This document shows positions 46,609 to 59,000 of a stretch of DNA of 64,000 nucleotides, piece by piece. Under the pieces are notes generated by a model, which did not search any database, had not been told where the DNA came from, and was given only the letters and a program-made list of their open reading frames with translations. Made by a program: the position numbers and the translations under genes. Location: the NCBI GenBank assembly GCA_947623455.1, contig OX392545.1:27789001-27853000 (forward strand). Reading direction: 5' to 3'. The DNA is from Mimachlamys varia (Eukaryota; Mollusca; Bivalvia; Pectinida; Pectinidae). Numbering within the stretch: position 1 is the stretch's first letter; every line of letters begins with the position of its first letter.

Positions 46609-48716
46609 ATGACGAGTAAGTGAATGTACCACCGACCTTGGCCTTGTAGTCTATCTGTGTAGCGAATTATGAAATGAAATTAACCATGTTTACAGTGTAG
46701 TACTGAGTACCGTATTTATTCTAATATTGACGGAATCTTACAATGATTCTTCTATTTTGAGGCAGTCGAAAGATGAAAGACGAATTCAAATGATTTATGG
46801 TTTCAATTTAGTTTAATTTTAAAAGTAGTAGCATTGTTCGATTCTGATAATATCATAGAAAACTTCTGATCTCTACCTGTCAGTAGAACGACTAGAACGG
46901 AAACGACAGTGTAAAGGTAGATAACTCTTGCTTCTACTTTCGTTTTGTTTTCAACTCACCTGTCACGAAGGTGAGCATATAGTAAGGCGTGATTTTCGTC
47001 ATCCAGATTTCTAGGTTTATACTTACATGTGTTCTCTAGATATGCATTTCCAGTATTTAGCGGACCAGAGAGCCAGAATCCGTTGGACTACCCTGTGATA
47101 ACGAAGTATATATATAATATATGGAAGGCTCCGTACAAATGTATGTCTGGTTATATTATCAACTCATTTATTCCTGAACTTTCATATTGGACTACTCCAA
47201 CCTTTGGATTGGAAGAGTTCAAATGTATCGTCATGGGTGAATGAATAATGATGAGACAAGAGGACCAGTTGGATAATTTATTGATACACATTAAAAATTA
47301 TAGCGGTCATGTGGCCATTTGGCCACAGTAACAAGTGGCCAAATGGGCCTGCATCGGTCATCTTGCACTAATCAGAATGTATTAAAAAGTAAACATATTT
47401 GACCCCTATGATCTAAGAAGTTATTTTTTCCACAAACTTTGTTCAGCTCATTCCAACCAGCCAAATATCTAGGCCTTTCGGTGGTTCAGGAGAAGTTGTT
47501 TGGAGGTTTTGACTAATTTGACACCTGTGACCTTGAAAGTTGGTCAAAGTTATTTTTTTCGCAAAATTTTTTCAGCTCCTTCCAAGGAATTCGAAACTGC
47601 CAGCCAAGTAAATGTTGTGTTTGTTGGCCTTTCAGTATTTCAAAAGAAGTAATTTAAAAAAAAGTTAATGACAGGTCGGAAGACGATGGACGGACAAAGG
47701 ACGCCGCACCATGGCATAAGCTGACTTGGCCCTTCAGGCCACGTGAGCTAACGAAACTAAACCTCACCAAAGTCATTGTTGCTAAACTATGTTTGTATTT
47801 CACAGCTGTAGAGACAGAGTCGCTGTTTTCCTTTGGAGAACTTAGTCTCTGGGTCCTGATCATTGTTGCCGTGGGGACGATCCTTGTGGTCCCTACCATT
47901 GTGGTTATGTCAACCAGACAGACATGTCACAGAGAAGACTTAGCTCTCAGAGTAAGTTGTTTTTGAAGTAGTATTTTTCTTGACTTTTCTTTAACAAAGT
48001 GTTGGCTCTAACAATTCAACGGACGGTAAACCACCTACCATCGGAATACTTACAACAAATGTATATGAAGAGGAATACGCACGGTCAGACCCATCCTTGA
48101 TATCCAGGTGTTAGGCTAACCTCCGCTCTCTATACCCGTGGATATGTCGTGGCAAAACTGAGGGCATGGAGATAACAGTTTGATAGGTCTCGGGTAAAAA
48201 CTCTGACCAATCGCCAGGCTGATGCCTGTCTTTGAAGATGTCAAAGCAGCAACAACCGACTCTCAATTTGAATTACCGTTGTGTGACCGCGAGATTCTTT
48301 TTGATGTACATCCACATTAATGATCAAACTAGTCTTCTTGCCTCATCAAGAATGCGGCGCACGCAGAACCTTCAATTTAGCCACGGCATATCCCAGGGGT
48401 GCACAGAGCTAGCTGCCCGTTTCCCCAGGATATCAAGGATGGGGCAAACCAGGATCGTCACCAGGGAAACATTAAAATGGAGTTCTTGTGTGATCTGACT
48501 TCTTTAAAGTGTTGGTAAATTGTGGGGTCCAATAGGCTCATATATTTTGTATTTAATACTTGCTTAATTATCATAGATTTCAGTAGTTGTTGATTTGAGT
48601 ATATTTGACCTCAAAGTACTTTTCTGTTGTAGCCAAAGCTGCCCGTGGACAAACGTCACAGAGGATCAGGAAAGCTTGTTCTAAATTCTACCGTGCGATC
48701 AAGGACTTCAGAGTAA
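46609..48716 (+). CDS. 78-aa single-pass membrane protein, 3 exons, unknown family
   Basis: Exons 46609-46615 (ATGACGA|GTAAGT), 47806-47951 (TTGTATTTCACAG|C ... CTCAGA|GTAAGT) and 48633-48716 (TTTTCTGTTGTAG|C ... GAGTAA) join in phases 1 and 0 into 237 nt. The protein starts MTTVETESLFSFGELS. It has one hydrophobic helix (about 17-37), then STRQTCHRED and a basic tail ending VRSRTSE. Positive charges after the helix suggest N-out, C-in. Cys43 lies just inside the membrane. I do not recognise the family. A GTAATA site overlaps the stop (CAGA|GTAATA), so further exons are possible. It shares a promoter region with ZDHHC. The seven-base coding part of exon 1 means the start rests on splice phase, not on length. 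Confidence 0.6.
47157..47245. mobile_element. MITE family B copy
   Basis: About 90 bp, palindromic: CAACTCATTTATTCCTGAAC...CATGGGTGAATGA around CCAACCTTTGGATTGGAAGA. Copies at about 13349, 15157, 16887, 17826 and 29268 share the CCAA...TTGGAAGAGTTCA centre. Confidence 0.65.
47320..47758 (+). mobile_element. Helitron-like element in intron 1 of the small membrane gene
   Basis: The 5' side has GGCCATTTGGCCAC and GTGGCCAAATGGGCC palindromes. The body repeats the TTTGACCCCTATGATCTAAG and TTGACACCTGTGACCTTGAA module also seen at 11.7-12.9 kb. The tail is GGACGGACAAAGGACGCCGC, GGCATAAGCTGACTTGGCCC and the hairpin ending GTGAGCTAA. It ends about 48 bp upstream of the exon 2 acceptor. Confidence 0.6.
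48088..48450. mobile_element. MITE related to the one at 12268
   Basis: CATCCTTGATATCCAGGTGT and CAGGATATCAAGGATGGGGC are inverted ends. It lies in intron 2 of the small membrane protein gene. No coding capacity. Confidence 0.45.
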
Positions 48717-51700
48717 TATGTACAATGCCCAATGTTCTTTTGTGTATCACATCCTAGCATGAACACAAATACAGAATTATCTCAGGGAGCAAGGACCAAC
48801 ACTTCACAATGATGTTTACTAATCCTAGTTCCAGACAAAACTCGTTATGCCTAGTGTAATGTTCTGTGATTACATGTACAAGGAACTAGGATAAGTAGAC
48901 TGTATAACGTAAGGATATTATAAAAATATTTTATTTTCAAATATTTGTTATTTATAATAAGCAGATAACAGTGACCTAATCACAATAAGACATTCCTTTC
49001 TTCTTGTTGAAATCCAGAACTCCGTCTGTCCATGCGTGCATGGGACTGTTACCATGTTCTACCTTTATATTATGTATGTTCTTTACGTATGTTTGTCGAA
49101 ATACAAGCTCAATAGGCCCATGTTGTCGTCGGCGTCAATATTCCGACACGGAATGACCATTATTGAATTGTATTGTTACCATGGAAACAAATTCACTATA
49201 CAACTTGAAAACTGTTCATGTGTATGTTGCAATTGGCGAGGTAGATCATATTTAAATATTTTCGGTTATCATGGAAACAAAATCATAAATCTAATATGAA
49301 TGCTTACAAGATTTTCCGGATTACAACTTGAACACCGTTTAACATATCTTGAAAAGTTGTTGATACAACTTAGGCTAGTGCCTTAAGTTAGTTGTTGTGC
49401 CAATTATTTTTGAAGACATTTTGTATTTGACATATATTCGATTTGTTACCATTTAAACATTGTCAAGCTTTTCCGGGCTACAAATCTTTTTTTTATATAC
49501 ATATCGGGCTAGTGCTGTAGTTACGCCTTTTGCTTTTGGAGTAATTTCATTTATAATGTTACTCTGTTACAAAGTATACAATTATTACGTAATTTCATTT
49601 GGTTGAATAGAATGAGTAAGACAAATTGTTTTCTCCAATTGCGGAGAGGACCACCGTGTGGCATACAGAGTATATGGTGACGGAATCTGTCGGAAAGCAA
49701 CGGAGATTCCCGATTGGGAAGTCATGTGCGTGGTACGTTCATGATCATACGTGTATAGCTCATCCATCGATACCGCGTTTTGTTAATTGCAAAATGTTGG
49801 TATCTTTTGTTAATTTAAATAAAGTAAGAGAGGAGAATGTTTCAATAACTAAGGTATAATGATGAGAGTGGGATGTTGTTTTCACATGTTGTGAAGTTTG
49901 TGAGCATTTATTTTATTAAATAAATAAAAGCAACACTTGGCGTGGTCGGACGTTTGTTATAGATTTCGTGTTATTTCTTTATATAGAGTTGTTCAGAAGA
50001 CGGATTATCAATAGTATTGATAGAACAAAGGTAGAAATTATAGACAGGTTCAAATCTCTAGAATTTTATAAGAATATTGATCACTGCATGTCCGATTCTG
50101 GAGACATTTCAAATTGGGACAAAGTTTGTAGTTTGACCCCGGGGCCTGGCTGTCCGTGAAACGACAAACTCAGCAGGACCTTTAATCGCCTTGTAATGAC
50201 TTGATTCAGGATTTGTTGTCATCCTGTGACCTTTATTGGTGTGTTCCTACGTACACATTAAATGGTGAGCACTAGTGTATACGTACCGTGTTGAACATGC
50301 AGGTAGGCCGATGTATGTTACAAATAAGACAAGTAATACTTATTAACATTTTTTGATTGATCAACATTCAGTAGATGCAGAAATATAAGTATTTATAGTA
50401 ATATAGTAAATCGACCCCACCTACTTTTCTTGCATCAAAACTCACATTTCTAGTTGAGGTACGAAAACACGCTTGGTACCGTTGGAAAGATGGATTATTT
50501 TTATTTTATAAACCTCCTAAATGCAAGTCAAATGCATCCTCCTTCCGCAGAAATAATCTCCAATTCCTCCAAAACACGCAAAATCTCCGTGTCTCAAAGT
50601 TTTCGGCGGCTTGCCGGCCACTTCGTTACATATTCATTGAGGTTGATGTCACCTGAGTGCTGGTCTTTTGCTGTCATTGGATGCCTAAATTTAAAGGAAG
50701 ACCGCCATCCAATGACAGCTTAAGGCCTCCGCGTGCAGTGACGTCAACCCCAATGAATATGTAACGAAGCAAGAAAGGTAGGTGGGGTCGATTTTTCGAT
50801 CTGGAAAGCTTTCCACCCTTTAGCTTTTATGACCATTGAGGGGGGCATTTTTATCGAAAATTGAGCTTAACCCCCCAAATGTGTAAAATTACTCTAAACA
50901 CCCTTTTTAGGTCCAAAACTAGCAGTAACAAATTTTCAGGTCCCTGTGGCTAAATCCAGACAGAACAGCTAGACAGTAGAGCAATGCAATCTCCAACGTT
51001 GCAATTATGACGTCACAAGCACGGGTGTTATTGGGAAATATTTACATTTTGTATTGCATTTACCTAACGGGTGATGTTTTCATATCGATTGTATATTATC
51101 ATTTGACAACTGTTCATTGCTTAAATAACAGATTCATCAAGTCACTTTGCAGTGGGAATATATATAACTGTGCTATTGTTTTCGCTCTCTTCACGAAAAA
51201 CACTGACTGGAGTTAAGTTTAAAACAAGCCAAAATTACAAGATATAACTGTGTACAGGAATGTATACTTCAGCAGATGTAAAACCAATAGAACAAATAAT
51301 GTATAACTATTATTTATTCATTGCTTTAATTGGACATACAAAGTGTATCATGATGCTGAACTAGTTTTATAACATCAGTATCCATTTGGGCCACACCGTA
51401 AACAAAACAACCATTGACAGATCTACAAGAAACCACTGGACCAAAATGCATACAGTTCCTCTCATTGTCATATTAAAATATTTACATCAGATATAACTGA
51501 TGATGATTTGTACAATATGTGTGTATTTTCAACCACATCTTACTTTTTCATATTAGCCGTTAATTGGACGTTAGGAGGAAAACCAAACCAAACTTTATCT
51601 CAATAAATCTAATTCCGGTGCCAACGCACTGTTACTTTTTTGAAACCCAAAACGATGTTTAAATGTTCATTCATCTTTCTTTCGCCCGTGTAGGCTAACT

Positions 51701-53111
51701 GGTTCATTCTATTACAATATGGCGTAGTTCAGAGACTGGTTAAATATGACGTAACACACACATATGCTGCACCTTTTAAATGTAGTAATAGATAAAGGAT
51801 GCCGAAAAAATGAATTAAGGACTAGGTACAGGGCAATTCAATATGGCGGTGATGTTTTTACCAAAACTTGTTATTTATTTTACTAAATACTGCAAAATAC
51901 ATGACCAAAATAGACCACAAAATTTTGTGATGGAGAATCGACAATTTCAACCATATTTTGGTACGTTTGGTGGTTTTTCTGATATTTAGTGTTATATGCC
52001 TAAAAACACGTGCACGTTTGCAGAATACTGCGAAAGATAATAAAAACAATGAATGTCATTTTTTGTTTCTTTTATATACACAGAATGATAGACGAGCCTT
52101 CGATTTTTGATTTTGAATAAATCTCTCGTTCAATTGAAAACCGCAGAATAAGAGAACGTACTTGTCACAAGAACGACAACTTACGCACATTCTGAACACC
52201 GATCACATCTGGATCAAATTTTTGAATTTTCCATCGCTGATCGACACATTTATGTGGCACGCCGCATAGCCAAAACAAAAATCTTACCGTCTGCAGTATG
52301 ACGAGTTATGACACTATGTCAGATCTCTTAAATCAAACATCTTCCCGTTGCATCTGCCCTCCATTTTGAACTATTTACTTTTTTAGATATTCACACGCCT
52401 GACTTAGATGCATGGTGAAACATCGACAAAATTAACAATTAAATTGAATTCAAGCATGCAGTAAAGGTAAATTTAGGTAATTAAATGATTTTGAAAGAAT
52501 CGTCAACAAAGTTTTATTTGTGTTGTAGAAATTCTGATGGAATTCGTATGTATTATACACTTCCGCGTGGATCGAACAGTATTAAATCACTGATTATACC
52601 GATTCGTTCTCGGCTTCGCTAGCGTAAATTGTTGTCATTGTAAACATGTGTGGCAGTTGCAATTGAGGCACATGGGTATCAAAATACATTTCTCAAACTT
52701 GATTAGTAATTAGGTAACCGTATCGTTAATGTTAATTACGTTATGTCGGTGTTATTATTTTTATTTTATACATTTATTTGACACGAAACTTACATTTACA
52801 TGACAAATAACCCATTTTAATTTAAAAAATGCCCCTATATTGCCTAAATGAGATACAGGTAACTACTTTTACCTGAACTGAAAACAGCATGCAATGGACG
52901 ACATTTTTTAGAGGGGGTACCTGTGTATTTCTCCCTGATACTCTGATTTACAGACTAATATCGAAATTTTAACATTTTATGAACATTGCAGTAACTTTGT
53001 ATTATTTTTTTGAAATGTTTCAAATGACTTTGTGAAAAATATTTGCGCAATCCCATTTGGATATTATTAACTGAATATTTTTTTCCTAAGTACAATTTTT
53101 TTTTAATTTTG
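48717..53111. other. Mostly featureless AT-rich DNA with one palindromic MITE
   Basis: A ~400-bp palindromic MITE spans about 50405-50795 (ATCGACCCCACCTACTTTTC...GGTAGGTGGGGTCGAT). Its inner inverted pair is CGTTACATATTCATTG...CAATGAATATGTAACG. No splice-supported exon was recognised elsewhere in this stretch. Confidence 0.45.
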
Positions 53112-55075
53112 TGGGCTGAACTGCGCATGCGTAAATTACATGACTTCCTATAGTGGTAAAATCGAAGTGATGCTGTTATTGTTTGTGTTGCATTTCATTC
53201 AATTTCACAGATTGTTTAGGTTTACTATTGTACCACCGACGTGCATAACGGCTACTGGCAAGTACATTGATCGTTAATTTGTGATGTCGTGTTATTTGTC
53301 TGCATCTGCGGTAACAGGAGGCCCACTCATAACACACACACCCCCCCCCCCCAAACACACATACATGTATACGTTCAATGTTGCAGTTTCGATCATCTAA
53401 ACAGAGACTGATAAAAGTCTCTGATCTAAAATAGGCCTATTGAACAGAACCATTACCGCAACAAACTTCCATATACCATTTTAATGGATTTAAGTAAGAA
53501 TACGGATTGACATGGGTTTCTTTCCATGGCTTTAATAACACCTGCATTAAGAATGTCTTAGAAATAACTAAGCATGACTAAGAAGTGTCCTGCAGTTATT
53601 CAGCAATTATACATGATAGTTTGTAATTCGTAAAAGAAAAGAGTCCATCAATCAAGTGAATTTTCGTAGGGTACAGATTAAATTATAAGGATTAACTTGA
53701 TTCAATTTTCAATAATTTTTTATGCTATGGGGTTATACCACAAACAGCTGAATGTTTATTCAGAGTACACTCTGATTTTTTGTGTTATACCTGCATAACA
53801 TAAAAAATGATTCAAATAAGTCAATCCTTAAATATAAAAAAAACCATGAGGATCACAAAATCTGATGGCTTATGCTCCAAAAAAGTCATTTTGGACTGGA
53901 ATTAAGGTTACTTTCATATCTTTACTTGAAATTGTATATTAGGGCTAGGCGGTTTTACCGGTATACCGTGGTATTAAGCTGTGATGGTACATACCGTGGT
54001 ACATTAGTCCTGTACTGGTTTTTTGGGGACTTTCATTTAACTTATCAATGAACTATTTGTTACATAGATCAACTGGAATTCCAATATGGTTTATTTATAA
54101 TATCTTATAAGTTTACTGATCAACTAGGATAAGACATAGCTTCACTCAAACAATATTAGAGGATAACAGAAGAGAAACTTATGACAGGCCTCTTGTTAAT
54201 TGGTTTCAGAACAAAAACAGCCAGATACCTTTAGCTAGCTCAAACATTCAATCAAGGTGGTATACCGTGGTACGTACCGCAGTATTTGCCTAAATACCAT
54301 GTATTGATAAAAATAATATTTTTGTTATTGAAAGTTGTCAGAGGTTTACCGTTATTACAATATTTTCTTCACCAGAAAATTAATTGAAAATGTAAGATAA
54401 TATGTCTACACCCATTTTTTTTAGAACTAAAATATGAAGCACACATATTTTCATTTGGCCTAAGTAAATTTGAGTACAATATCTGACAATAGCTGTGTAA
54501 AAAAAACACGTATGCACTGTAATTCCTGACTGATAGTGACAATATTTATACCTGTCTGTAAATACTTCTGGAATATATACTGTCTGTGATACTAAAAACA
54601 TGTGTAATACCTATCTGCAATGTTAAATTTAATTGAATGTGTAATATAGTTGTAATACATCTCTGATACTAAATCATAGTACAAAAACTATGCTTATCAT
54701 ATGTACCTAAATATGCATGTCAGAAAGAAAGAAAGAAACTGTTTGTCTAAACACTTGCACTAGACTCGTGACTGTGATCTAAAATAACTACAAAAGACAG
54801 CGTGACCACGCCCCCCCCCGCCTCTACTTTCGTTTTAAACTGCAAAAACGAATGGGGGATATGAATGGGCCCCCTGTTACTGCAGAAGCAGATGAATAAC
54901 ATGGCATTACAAAATATCGATCAATGTACTTGCCAATCGTCATTTTGCACGTCGGTGGTACAAAACATGCATCAAAATAAGGACTGTAAATGAATTAAAA
55001 TAGGACACAGTGACTATCACTTCGATTTTACCACTATAGGAAGTCATGTAATTTACGCATGCGCAGAAAAAATAC
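53112..55075. mobile_element. ~1.96-kb element with long imperfect TIRs
   Basis: CTGCGCATGCGTAAATTACA (53120) faces TGTAATTTACGCATGCGCAG (55047-55066). The match extends through ATGACTTCCTATAGTGGTAA, and further in through GTACCACCGACGTGC and CAAGTACATTGATCG. The interior has poly-C runs (53341-53352) and ACCGGTATACCGTGGTA repeats (53950-54290) but no transposase frame. Confidence 0.6.
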
Positions 55076-55188
55076 GAAACTAATTTTCAAATATGCATTC
55101 AATGACTGTGCAGAGGTGCAAATTGCCACATTCACCATACAGTCGAAGGGCGATAACTCCTAATTAAATTTGGCACAAAAACATTTTA

Positions 55189-55549
55189 GGCGTTAAGGCT
55201 GTATGATACCACGTTGAGCGTGGTCAGTAGTTGGACGGGTGACCGCCTGCACGTTTCAAATTCTTTTATGATATCACATAATGATAAAGGTATTGATGTC
55301 TGTATTATCAATGCTACTTTATAAGCGATATATCTGACGCTTGTCAGGTGACATATGTTTACAGCCAACTTCAAATATGCATACAAGAAGACATACTCCC
55401 TCAGAACAGAATGACACAAGAAAACTTGTGGTTCAGCAATAACAAAATTTATTATATGGGACATTATTATAAAGCAAATATAGTATTTAATTTTTTTTTT
55501 ATATTTTTTTTCCTTCTGATTTCTCAAAAAGGTATCATACAGCCTTAAC
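55189..55549. mobile_element. MITE with 5S-rRNA-like segment
   Basis: The 20-bp ends CGTTAAGGCTGTATGATACC (55189) and GGTATCATACAGCCTTAACG (55530-55549) are perfect inverted repeats. Inside the left end, GAGCGTGGTCAGTAGTTGGA and CGGGTGACCGCCTGCACG resemble the 3' half of 5S rRNA, like 2966-3035. Confidence 0.7.
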
Positions 55550-56022
55550 GTCACAGTAAGATAACATGCAGCCTTAACCACACAGACAGGTAGCATACAT
55601 CCTTAAAGTCACAGTAAGGTAGCATACATCCTTAACGTCACAGTAAGGTAGCATACATCCTTAACGTCACAGTAAGGTAGCATACATCCTTAACGTCACA
55701 GTAAGGTAGCATACATCCTTAACGTCACATTAAAGTAGCTCACAGCCTTAACGTCACAGTTAGGTAGTATACAGCCTTAACGTAGCAGTTAGGTAGTATA
55801 CAGCCTTAACGCAGCAGTTAGGTAGTATACAGCCTTAACGTAGCAGTAAGGTAACACACAGCCTTAACGTAGCAGTAAGGTAGCATACAGCCTTAACGTC
55901 ACAGTAAAGTAGCTCACAGCCTTAACGTCACAGTTAGGTAGTATACAGCCTTAACGTAGCAGTAAGGTAGCATACAGCCGTAACGTAGCAGTAAAGTAAC
56001 ACACAGCCTTAACGTCACAGTA
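55530..56022. repeat. 29-bp minisatellite built from the MITE terminus
   Basis: About 17 units of AGGTAGCATACATCCTTAAC plus GTCACAGTA. Each unit contains a version of the adjacent MITE end (GGTATCATACAGCCTTAACG). The first unit is the MITE end itself, so the array grew outward from the transposon terminus. Confidence 0.85.
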
Positions 56023-56025
56023 TTA

Positions 56026-59000
56026 AATGTTGGTAATGATGATGTAGAGGATGATGTGGATAAATATATAGTGGATGAGAATGAGGATGCTGTCAATGAG
56101 GATACGAATGGTGAGGATGTTTATGAACGTGTGGATGATGAGAATGAGGATAAATATGTGGATAAAGAGGATGCGGATGATTTGGAAAAGCGGGTTGCAG
56201 ATATGGATGGAGGAGGATGTGGATGAAACTGAGGATGATGTTGATGAGGATAAAATGTTGAAGGTGAGGATGAGGTGGGTGATCATGAGGATAAGGATGT
56301 TGATGATGAGAATTAGGATAAAGATTAGGGGGGTACGGATGATGATCTGAATGGAAGATGATGATGAGAATCAGAGGTGCTAGGATTAGGATGTTGATGA
56401 TGAAGATAAAGATAAAGTGAATGATGATGTTGATGAGGAGGATGCGGGTGATGTGGATGGTGTGACTGTAGGAGAATAATTAGGATGTAGATGATGAGAA
56501 TGAGGTGGAAAAAGATGATATGGATGAGGATGATGTTGACGTGAATGATGCAGACAATCAGGATGTGGATGATTATATGAATTGAGGATGATAATCATCA
56601 GAGTTGTGAAGAATAAGATGTAGATGTTGAGAATAAGGTGGAAGATGAGGATGGGGATGATGTGGAAGATGATGACAATTGATTATCAGAATGAGTCTGT
56701 TGATGATAAGGATTTGATGGATGATGATGAGGATGGCGATGATTAGGATGTGGATGATAAAAATGAGGACAAATATGTGGATGAAGATGTGGATTAGGAT
56801 GAAGATGATTGTGTTTAGCATGATGAGAATGAGAATGGCGAGTAGAATATGATGATGTGGTATACGAGGAGGATTTACATGATGATGATGTTGATAAGGT
56901 TGAGGATGAGGATAAAGAAGATGTGGATATGCAGGATGTGGATGATGATTTTTATAATGATGAGGATGTAGAGGAGGATGGTAATATGGATGATTAAGAT
57001 GTGTATGAGGAGGAGGATGCACATGTTGATGATGATGTGAATGTTAGAGGATGATGTGGATAATGTAGAGGAGAAAGATGGCGTAGATGTTGCAAATGGT
57101 GTTGATGAGAATGAGGATGCTGTTGATAAGAACAAGATTGTTGAAGATTATTATGTTGATGATGAGGTTGAAGATGATGAGAATGCGGATAAATATGCGG
57201 AAGAGAATGCGGATAAGCAGAATAATGATGTGATGGAGGTTAATCGAATGGTGAGGATGAAGATGATGTGGAAGATGTGGATGGTAGTGAGCATGTTGAT
57301 AAGAATAAGGTGGGTGATGAGAATAAAGATGATGTGGATGGGGATTATGTGCATGAGCAGGATGAGGATAAGGTGGGTGATGTAGATAAGCAGGAAGCGG
57401 ATGAAGTGAATGGAGGATGATTTGGAAAATGATTATGTAAAGGGTGATGTGGATAAGGATGATGTGGATGAGAATGAGGATGCTGTTGATGAATATTAGA
57501 ATGGTGAGGATGCAAATCTGAATGAGAATGAGGATGATAAAGATGTGGATGATAATGTGAATGAGGATGTGGAGGAGGAAGATGTGGATATGCAAGATGC
57601 GGATGATGTGGAGGAGGGTGATTATGAGAATGAGGATAATGTTGATGAGAATATAATACATAATGGTGAGGATGTTGATAAGCCGGATACAGATGTTGGT
57701 GATGTGAATGTAGGAGTATGATTAGGATGTGGATGATGAGGTGGATAAAGATGTGGATGACTTTGATGATGCAGATAATCAGGATGTGGATGATGATATG
57801 GATGGAGGATGATAATCAGAGTTGTGAGGATGAATATCTTGATGATGATGAGGTGGATGATGAAGATGTGGAGGATGCAGATAAGCATGATTCAGATGAG
57901 ATGAATGAAGAAGAATGTGAAAAACAATGAGGATGCAGAGGAGGGTATTGCCGTGGAAGATGAGGATGATGATGAAGTTGATAAGGATTAGAATGATGAG
58001 AATGTTGATAAAGATGGTGTGGATGAGGATGTGGAGTTAGATGCTTATCAGAATGTTGAGGAGGAGAATATTGATGTGGATAAACAGGATACGGATAATG
58101 TGAATTGAGGATGATAATAATGATGATGTAGATTATGATGATAATGATGATGTAGAGGATGATGAAAATGATATTGTAGAGGATGATGATATGATAAAGT
58201 AGAGGATGATGATAATGATGATGTAGAGGATGATGATAATAATGATGTAAATGATGATGATAATGATGTAGTGGATGATGATAATGATGATGTAGAGGAT
58301 GACGATAATGATGATGTAGAGGATGATGATAATGATGTAGAGGATGATGATAATGATGTAGAGGATGATGATTATGATGTAGAGGATGATGATAATGACG
58401 ATGTAGAGGATGATGATAATAGTGATATAGCGGATTATGATAATGATGATGTAGAGGAGGCTGATTATGATGATGTAGAGGATGATGAATATGATGTAGG
58501 GGATGCTGATAATGATGATGTACAGGATTATGATAATGATTATGTAGAGAATGATGATAATGATGATGTAGAGGAGGATGATTATGATGATGTAGAGGAT
58601 GATGATAATGATGATGTAGAGGAGGATGATTATGATGATGTGAGGGATGATGATAATGATGAAGAGGATGATGAAAATGATATAGGGGATGATGATAATG
58701 ATGATGTAGAGGATGATGATAATGATGATGTAGAGGATGATGATAATGATGATGTAGAGGATGTTGATGGTGTAGAGGATGATATAGTATGATAATGATG
58801 TAGAGGATGATGATAATGATGCTGTAGAGGATGAAAAATATAATGATGTAGTGGATGATGATGATGATGTAGAGGATGATGATAATGATGATGATGATGA
58901 TGATGTAGTGGATGATGATGATGATGTAGAGGATAATGATAATTTAGAGAACGATGATAATGATGATGAAGAGGATGATGATAATGATGTAGAGGATGAT

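Noticed and set aside
49626..49859. 77-aa forward frame
   Set aside because: No splice signal, homology or codon bias supports it, and an overlapping reverse frame is equally long.
56075..57135. Many short frames in the left part of the GAT array
   Set aside because: Low-complexity Met/Asp or Ile/His peptides in all six frames, with no conserved feature.
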